Below, one piece after another: positions 59,462 to 64,000 of a stretch of DNA of 64,000 nt. The stretch is from the NCBI GenBank assembly GCA_036675345.1, contig JAKFFE010000024.1:1-64000 (forward strand). Direction: 5' to 3'. The notes under the pieces were generated by a model, which did no database searches, was not told where the DNA came from, and saw only the letters and a program-made list of their open reading frames with translations. The translations under genes and the position numbers were made by a program. This DNA is from JALYOC01 sp036675345. Lineage in GTDB: Bacteria; Myxococcota; Myxococcia; Myxococcales; Myxococcaceae. Position 1 is the first letter of the stretch. The number at the start of each line of letters is the position of its first letter.

Positions 59462-60532
59462 TCAGACCAGCCCGGCGGCCAGGAGATCCTGCACATCCAG
59501 CAGCCCCACCGGCCGGCCCTCGGCGTCCACCACCGGCAGCTGGTCCACCCGAGCCTCGCGCATCCGGGTGGCCGCGCCCAGCACCAGCTCCTCGGGGAGC
59601 ACGAAGCGGGGGTGACGGCCCATCACCTCGCCCACGGTGACGTCGAAGTGGGTGCGGCCCTGCTCCACCAGCCGGCGCAGGTCCCCGTCGGTGAAGATCC
59701 CGACCAGGCGGCCCGAGGCGTCCACCACGTTCGCCGCGCCCGGACGGCCGGGGGTGTTGGTCATCACCACCACCACCTCGGAGAGGGAGGCGGACTCGCT
59801 GACCACCGGGTTGGCCTCCCCGGAGCGCATCACCTCGTAGACCCGCATCACCGCCCGGCCGATCTTCCCCCCGGGGTGGAAGAGCGCGTACTCGGCGGTG
59901 GTGAACTGCCGCCGCTTGAGCAGGGTCATGGTCAACGCATCGCCAATCGCGTGCAGCGCGGCGGTGGAGGCGGTGGGGACCAGGCCCATCGGGCAGGCCT
60001 CGTCGATCCGGCCGATGTCCAGCACCAAGTCCGCGCCCTTGGCCAGCGCCGAGTTCGGATCGCCGGTGATGGCGATGATCTTCGCCCCCAGCCGCCGCAG
60101 CGCGGGCAGCAGCCGGATGATCTCCTCCGAGGCCCCGCTGTTGGAGAGGGCCAGCACCACGTCCCCGCGGGAGACCCGGCCCAGATCCCCGTGCACCGCC
60201 TCCGCCGGGTGCAGGTACACCGAGCGCACCCCGGTGGAGGCCAGGGTGGCGGACAGCTTCTGGGCAATGAACCCCGGCTTGCCGATCCCGGTGACCACGA
60301 TGTGCCCGGTGCAGGCCGCCATCAGGTCCAGCGCCAGGAGGAAGCCCTCCCCCAGCCGGTCCTGCAGTCCCATCACCGCGCGCGCCTCGGCGGCCAGCAC
60401 GGTCCGGGCGTACTCCAGCTCGTCGGTCAGCTCGGGCGCGGGCGCGCGACGCCGGGTGCGGGGTTCCTTCACTTCGGGGGCCTTGACGACACGGAGCTTG
60501 GGAGGAGCCACCCGCCGGGGAGATCGAGCCAT
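59462..60532 (-). CDS. kdsD: Arabinose-5-phosphate isomerase (KdsD/KpsF family)
   Basis: Interconverts ribulose-5-phosphate and arabinose-5-phosphate for Kdo/LPS synthesis. The 356-residue protein has a SIS domain (~60-210: HIVVTGIGKPGFIAQKLSATLASTG, VLALSNSGASEEI, LVPTASTAALHAIGDALT) and two CBS domains (~225-350, GIFTDGDLRRL; QLPVVDAEGRPVGLLDVQDLL). It carries an extra basic ~40-residue N-terminal extension (RVAPPKLRVVKAPEVKEPRTRRR) absent from E. coli KdsD. Divergent from the IPT/Asp-box lipoprotein gene. Confidence 0.95.
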   Translation of the reverse strand: MARSPRRVAPPKLRVVKAPEVKEPRTRRRAPAPELTDELEYARTVLAAEARAVMGLQDRLGEGFLLALDLMAACTGHIVVTGIGKPGFIAQKLSATLASTGVRSVYLHPAEAVHGDLGRVSRGDVVLALSNSGASEEIIRLLPALRRLGAKIIAITGDPNSALAKGADLVLDIGRIDEACPMGLVPTASTAALHAIGDALTMTLLKRRQFTTAEYALFHPGGKIGRAVMRVYEVMRSGEANPVVSESASLSEVVVVMTNTPGRPGAANVVDASGRLVGIFTDGDLRRLVEQGRTHFDVTVGEVMGRHPRFVLPEELVLGAATRMREARVDQLPVVDAEGRPVGLLDVQDLLAAGLV

Positions 60533-60663
60533 GTGCGGCGGCTTCTACACCCCCCGGAGGCCGGCGCGCCAACTTGGGGAACGAAGCAGTCCCCCTTGCC
60601 CCCCACCCGGACAGGCGGTCGATTCTGTCCTAGTGTCCGTGCTTTCCGGCTTAGGATCCCTCG

Positions 60664-62979
60664 ATGAGACACCTGGCGATTCTCGGAGCGGTGCTCTGCG
60701 CCGCCGGTTGTGAACCCGCACCGAAGCTGACCGGGGTGGAACCGGCGGAGGGGCCCACCAGCGGCGGGACCCAGATCATCCTCCGCGGCGCCAACCTCTC
60801 TTCGGTGGATCGGGTGGAGCTCAACGGCGCCCTCCTCACCGGGCTGGAGGTGGTCAGCGATTCCGAACTGACGGCGGTGACGCCTCCAGGCACGGGGGTG
60901 GGGACCCTGGTGGCCCACTCCGCCGGGAGCCAGGGCACGCTGGAAGCTGCGTTCACCTACCTCTGGCCTCCGCGGCTGAGCGGGAGTTCTCCTCCCGAGG
61001 GCCCGACGGAACCGGGCACCATCTTCACCGTGGAAGGGACGAATCTCCTGCAGGGCACGCGGGCCTGGGTGGGCGAGACGGAGTTGAGCGGGGTGGTGGT
61101 GAGCTCGGACGGGACCCGGTTGACCGGGGTGGCCGAGTCGGCGATCGCGGCGGGCTCCCAGCCGGTTCGGGTGGAGGGCGTCAATGGCACCTCCATTCGC
61201 CTGGACGCTTACCTGGCGCACGCGTGGAGCCGGCTGTCGATGGAGGGGATAGACGACGCCGGCTGGGTGGCGGACCTGGTCCGGCACCCGATCAGTGGGG
61301 TGGTCTACCTGTCGCTGGCCGAGCACGTCTTCCGCTCCCGGGACAACGGCGAGACCTGGACGCGGCTGGAGACCGTCTCCATGCCCAGGGACCTGGCGTT
61401 GATCCCCTCTGAGCCGCAGACGGTGATCGTCGGGGGCTTCGGCTCCGTGCAGCGATCGGACGACCAGGGACAGACCTGGACCGCGGCGACGGTGGGGGTT
61501 GGCTCCTGGGAAAATCTGGTCCACCTCACCACCCGGGCAGGGCTGGTGTATGCCGGTTCAGGAACCACCGTCTATCGCAGCGCCGATGGCGGCCGCTCCT
61601 TCGTCCCGGTGGGGACGGTGCCGAACCAGATCTTTGCCCTCTCCCACGACCCGCAGGTCGGGGGGCTGTTGATGGTTGGCACCGCGGATGGGCTGCTGTG
61701 GAGCGCCGATGGGGGAGTGAGCTTCACCGCGTCCACGGGGCTCACCGGCCCGGTGGAGTTCGTCTCCGCGGAGGGCATCCCTTCCACGGTGTGGGCCAGC
61801 ACCTACTCCGCGACCTACCTCTCAGAGGACGGCGGCCGCACCTTTACCGAGGTTGATCTGGGCCTCGGATCGTTCGGCGCTCACGCGGTCACCTACTGGC
61901 CCGGCTCGCCAGCCCGATGGGTGGTGGGGACCTTTGTCGGCATCCTCGTTCGAGAGGTAGGCGCCGAGGGCTGGACGACCCAGTTCCCGGATCGAGCCCG
62001 TCGCCTGATCGTCGATGGGAACGGGAACCTGATGGTCGGGACCTGGTCCGCGGGGGTGGTGCGCCACCCGCGCGACGGCGTCGGGCCCTCTCCCCGACTC
62101 AACCGGGGGCTGGGAGATCCGGACCTCTTCTCTGCCTTTGTGGATGGCACCGACGGACGCCTCTACGTGGGCAGTGGCTCGGGCGCGATCTGGAGCCGCA
62201 CTCCCGAGGAAGCCAGCTGGCGTCTGGAGGCGCAGCTGGACTGGGCGCCGTACTTCCTGGGCGTCGCGCACCATGCCCACGGCAAGTCCCTGTATGCCGG
62301 TCAGAATGACCTCTGGCAGCTGGATGTCGGCGTCTCCGATGAATGGACCCAGCCGCTCCTCTACGATGGCAGGGCGATCCTGGTCACCCCCACCGGAGAT
62401 TCGGTCTACGCCACCCGCGGGGGCGGCGCCTGGCAACGCGACGCGACGGGCGGGTGGGGATCGGCCACCCTCGGCGGCGGGGGCGCCGGGACGGCAGTCA
62501 AGCTGGCGCTGCTGGGAGACGACCTCTATGCCCTGGTCATGGCCAGCACCGGGTACAGCGAGTTCTCGGTGCAGCACCTGAGATCCGGCTCCTCCAGCTG
62601 GGACCCGGGGGGCCCCCCGCTGGAGATCACGACCAGCAGCGGGTGGAACACCTTCGCCGTCAGCAAGGGAGCCTATTTCGCGGGTCGAGGCGACCAGGTG
62701 TATCGCCTCCCCAAGGGAGGCACCGCCTGGACGTTGATCGACCCCGAGGGATCGTTCATCCAGGTGGTCGCGGTGGATCCCTTCGATCCGGACGTGGTCT
62801 ATGCCGCCGGATCCCGGATCCGGAGGAGCACCGACTCCGGAGCGACCTGGCAGGACGCCGATCAGGTGGTGGGCGGTTGGACGGGGACCCGGGCCCTGGC
62901 GCTGGATCCAGGCCGTCCGGGGCGCGTGTACTCGGTGATCGGCTCCAAGGTGATGTACTCGCAGACCGGTGGCAGGTGA
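60664..62979 (+). CDS. Lipoprotein with IPT/TIG domains and Asp-box propeller repeats
   Basis: A 771-residue protein with lipoprotein signal MRHLAILGAVLCAAGC. Two IPT/TIG domains follow (~20-185: LTGVEPAEGPTSGGTQIILRG and LSGSSPPEGPTEPGTIFTVEG). The rest is a beta-propeller with Asp-box (SxDxGxTW) motifs: SRDNGETWTRL, SDDQGQTWTAA, SADGGRSFVPV, SADGGVSFTAS, SEDGGRTFTEV and STDSGATWQDA. No sialidase catalytic residues are evident, so this is likely a surface-binding or scaffold protein. Confidence 0.9.
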   Translation: MRHLAILGAVLCAAGCEPAPKLTGVEPAEGPTSGGTQIILRGANLSSVDRVELNGALLTGLEVVSDSELTAVTPPGTGVGTLVAHSAGSQGTLEAAFTYLWPPRLSGSSPPEGPTEPGTIFTVEGTNLLQGTRAWVGETELSGVVVSSDGTRLTGVAESAIAAGSQPVRVEGVNGTSIRLDAYLAHAWSRLSMEGIDDAGWVADLVRHPISGVVYLSLAEHVFRSRDNGETWTRLETVSMPRDLALIPSEPQTVIVGGFGSVQRSDDQGQTWTAATVGVGSWENLVHLTTRAGLVYAGSGTTVYRSADGGRSFVPVGTVPNQIFALSHDPQVGGLLMVGTADGLLWSADGGVSFTASTGLTGPVEFVSAEGIPSTVWASTYSATYLSEDGGRTFTEVDLGLGSFGAHAVTYWPGSPARWVVGTFVGILVREVGAEGWTTQFPDRARRLIVDGNGNLMVGTWSAGVVRHPRDGVGPSPRLNRGLGDPDLFSAFVDGTDGRLYVGSGSGAIWSRTPEEASWRLEAQLDWAPYFLGVAHHAHGKSLYAGQNDLWQLDVGVSDEWTQPLLYDGRAILVTPTGDSVYATRGGGAWQRDATGGWGSATLGGGGAGTAVKLALLGDDLYALVMASTGYSEFSVQHLRSGSSSWDPGGPPLEITTSSGWNTFAVSKGAYFAGRGDQVYRLPKGGTAWTLIDPEGSFIQVVAVDPFDPDVVYAAGSRIRRSTDSGATWQDADQVVGGWTGTRALALDPGRPGRVYSVIGSKVMYSQTGGR

Positions 62980-63125
62980 GGGAGAGGGTCCTCCTCGCCT
63001 GGTAGGGCCCGCTCGCTCGGCCGCGGCCTTCGCCTGGCTTGACCGGTGGGGGGCACTGCGGTTACTCGCTCGCGCGCCGCGACCGCCGGGCAACTTCGCC
63101 TGTGCGCGCGTCAGGGAGAAGATCC

Positions 63126-63773
63126 ATGAAGTTCTTCATCGACAGCGCGGACGTGAAGGAGATCCGGGCGGCCAACGAGATGGGCTGCGTGGATGGCGTC
63201 ACCACCAATCCCTCGCTGCTGGCCAAGGTGGGCCGCCCGCTGGAGGAGACGATCAAGGAGATCTGCTCCATCGTCGACGGGCCGATCAGCGCCGAGTGCG
63301 TCTCCCTGGAGGCCCCGGGGCTGATCACCGAGGGCCGGCAGCTGGCCAAGATCCACGACAACGTGGTGGTGAAGATCCCGATGGGCGTGGAGGGGATGAA
63401 GGCGGTCAAGGCCCTGACCGCCGAGGGGATCAAGACCAACGTCACCCTGGTCTTCTCGCCCAACCAGGCGCTGCTGTGCGCCAAGGCCGGGGCCACCTTC
63501 ATGTCCCCCTTCGTGGGCCGCCTGGACGACATCTCCCAGGACGGGATGGAGCTGATCTCCCAGATCCTGGAGATCTACGGGAACTACGACTTCTCCACCG
63601 AGGTGCTGGTGGCGTCGGTGCGCAACCCGGTCCACGTGGTCCAGGCCGCCCGCATGGGCGCCCATGTGGCCACCCTGCCGTTCTCGGTGATCCAGCAGCT
63701 GGCCAACCACCCGCTCACCGACATCGGGATCAAGAAGTTCCTGGCCGACTGGGAGAAGGTTCCCAAGAAGTAG
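63126..63773 (+). CDS. Transaldolase of the TalC/FSA family
   Basis: A 215-residue short transaldolase or fructose-6-phosphate aldolase. Landmarks: MKFFIDSADVKEIRAANEMG, DGVTTNPSLLAK, Schiff-base Lys in NVVVKIPMGVEGMKA, TNVTLVFSPNQALLCAKAGA and FVGRLDDI. Length is that of the small FSA/TalC type, not the ~320-residue TalB type. GGGAGAAG precedes the ATG. It acts in the pentose phosphate pathway if it is a transaldolase. A short hairpin follows the stop. Confidence 0.95.
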   Translation: MKFFIDSADVKEIRAANEMGCVDGVTTNPSLLAKVGRPLEETIKEICSIVDGPISAECVSLEAPGLITEGRQLAKIHDNVVVKIPMGVEGMKAVKALTAEGIKTNVTLVFSPNQALLCAKAGATFMSPFVGRLDDISQDGMELISQILEIYGNYDFSTEVLVASVRNPVHVVQAARMGAHVATLPFSVIQQLANHPLTDIGIKKFLADWEKVPKK

Positions 63774-63781
63774 GCCGGAAT

Positions 63782-63798
63782 CTGTTCCCACGGAACAG
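63782..63798 (+). terminator. Short hairpin after transaldolase gene
   Basis: CTGTTCC (63782-63788) pairs with GGAACAG (63792-63798) with a 3-nt loop, 8 nt after the stop. No T-run follows. Weak to moderate terminator candidate. Confidence 0.4.
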
Positions 63799-63925
63799 CG
63801 CTGCTTCAAAGTTGGACGAAGTAGGTTGCCGCATCCGCCGTCCGGGCGCATATACAGCCCCCTGACGGCGCGCTGCGTCACCTGGGCGCGCCCTCCTTCA
63901 TTTTCCCTGAACGAGGAGCGGCCCT

Positions 63926-64000
63926 TTGAAGATCCTGGTAACGGCGAAGCGGGTTGAAGACCCCGAGTCGAAGATCAAGGTGAAGCCGGATGGTTCCGGC
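63926..64000 (+). CDS. etfB: Electron transfer flavoprotein beta subunit, N-terminal fragment
   Basis: The first 25 codons of a gene cut by the window end. The N-terminus MKILVTAKRVEDPESKIKVK is characteristic of EtfB, the subunit that passes electrons from acyl-CoA dehydrogenases to the quinone pool. TTG start with GAGGAG-type ribosome-binding site about 8 nt upstream. EtfA would be expected next. A weak -10-like TATACA is at 63851-63856. Confidence 0.85.
   Translation, partial: MKILVTAKRVEDPESKIKVKPDGSG

Noticed and set aside
63826..63856. Sigma70 promoter for etfB (TTGCCG and TATACA)
   Set aside because: Spacing is 19 nt and the -35 match is modest; kept only as a remark in the etfB entry.

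Overview
The window is high-GC, densely packed DNA with short intergenic gaps and many 4-nt start/stop overlaps. It most likely comes from a myxobacterium or close relative (Myxococcota). Evidence: a very large secreted repeat protein ending in a Gly-Cys motif, a hydrophobic stretch and an Arg-rich tail (MYXO-CTERM type); a Frz-like chemosensory operon with a CheA-receiver hybrid, a receiver-less CheB and a TPR-extended CheR; several lipoproteins with propeller or Asp-box repeats; and an ECF sigma cluster with myxobacterial-type partner proteins. No rRNA, tRNA, complete insertion sequence or CRISPR array was seen.

Layout. 1-6.1 kb: 3' end of a chemoreceptor gene facing a six-gene chemosensory operon. 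6.2-12.3 kb: transglutaminase-like protein, GNAT/ATP-grasp pair, HD hydrolase, Nudix-metallo-beta-lactamase fusion. 12.3-18.3 kb: an accessory-looking stretch with an SDR enzyme, a methyltransferase, a zinc-ribbon membrane protein, two short-period tandem arrays that each begin at a gene's stop codon, a DUF1569-like protein, an AbiEi/DUF559-like protein, and an EamA transporter with a decayed copy of its own 3' end. 18.3-24.7 kb: cytochrome c-FTR1 iron permease with a Fur-box-like site, a crotonase, and an ECF sigma cluster with two matching promoter-like motifs. 24.7-31 kb: ThyX-like protein, PduO adenosyltransferase, QueG, heme A synthase family protein, a 42-residue membrane protein, thioredoxin and a twin-CX3C secreted protein. 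31-36.2 kb: YihY protein, Ku plus a stand-alone LigD polymerase, class III cyclase, Fpg glycosylase. 36.2-45.1 kb: outer-membrane protein, NYN-LOTUS protein, then LptM-like lipoprotein, lysA, dapA, dapB, a FAH-family enzyme, folK and a TPR protein. 45.2-49.4 kb: compact type III PKS-ACP-FAAL-flavoenzyme cluster. 49.5-57.6 kb: giant tandem-repeat surface protein. 57.6-64 kb: K+ channel, HExxH protein, arabinose-5-phosphate isomerase, IPT/Asp-box lipoprotein, transaldolase and the start of etfB.

How the genes work together. The chemosensory genes form a complete adaptation module (receptor, CheW, CheA, CheR, CheB) in which phosphate may pass to the receiver fused to CheA or to the stand-alone receiver. 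The two promoter-like motifs suggest the ECF sigma factor drives its own operon and the lipoprotein gene behind it. Ku, LigD polymerase and Fpg group DNA-repair functions. lysA-dapA-dapB cover lysine/diaminopimelate synthesis. The FAAL, ACP, type III PKS and flavoenzyme can be read as one pathway: activate a fatty acid, load it on the ACP, extend and cyclise it, then oxidise it. The most unusual items are the three-fold hierarchical superrepeat in the giant protein, the paired ECF promoter motifs, the FAAL-ACP-type III PKS operon and the stop-codon-anchored repeat arrays.
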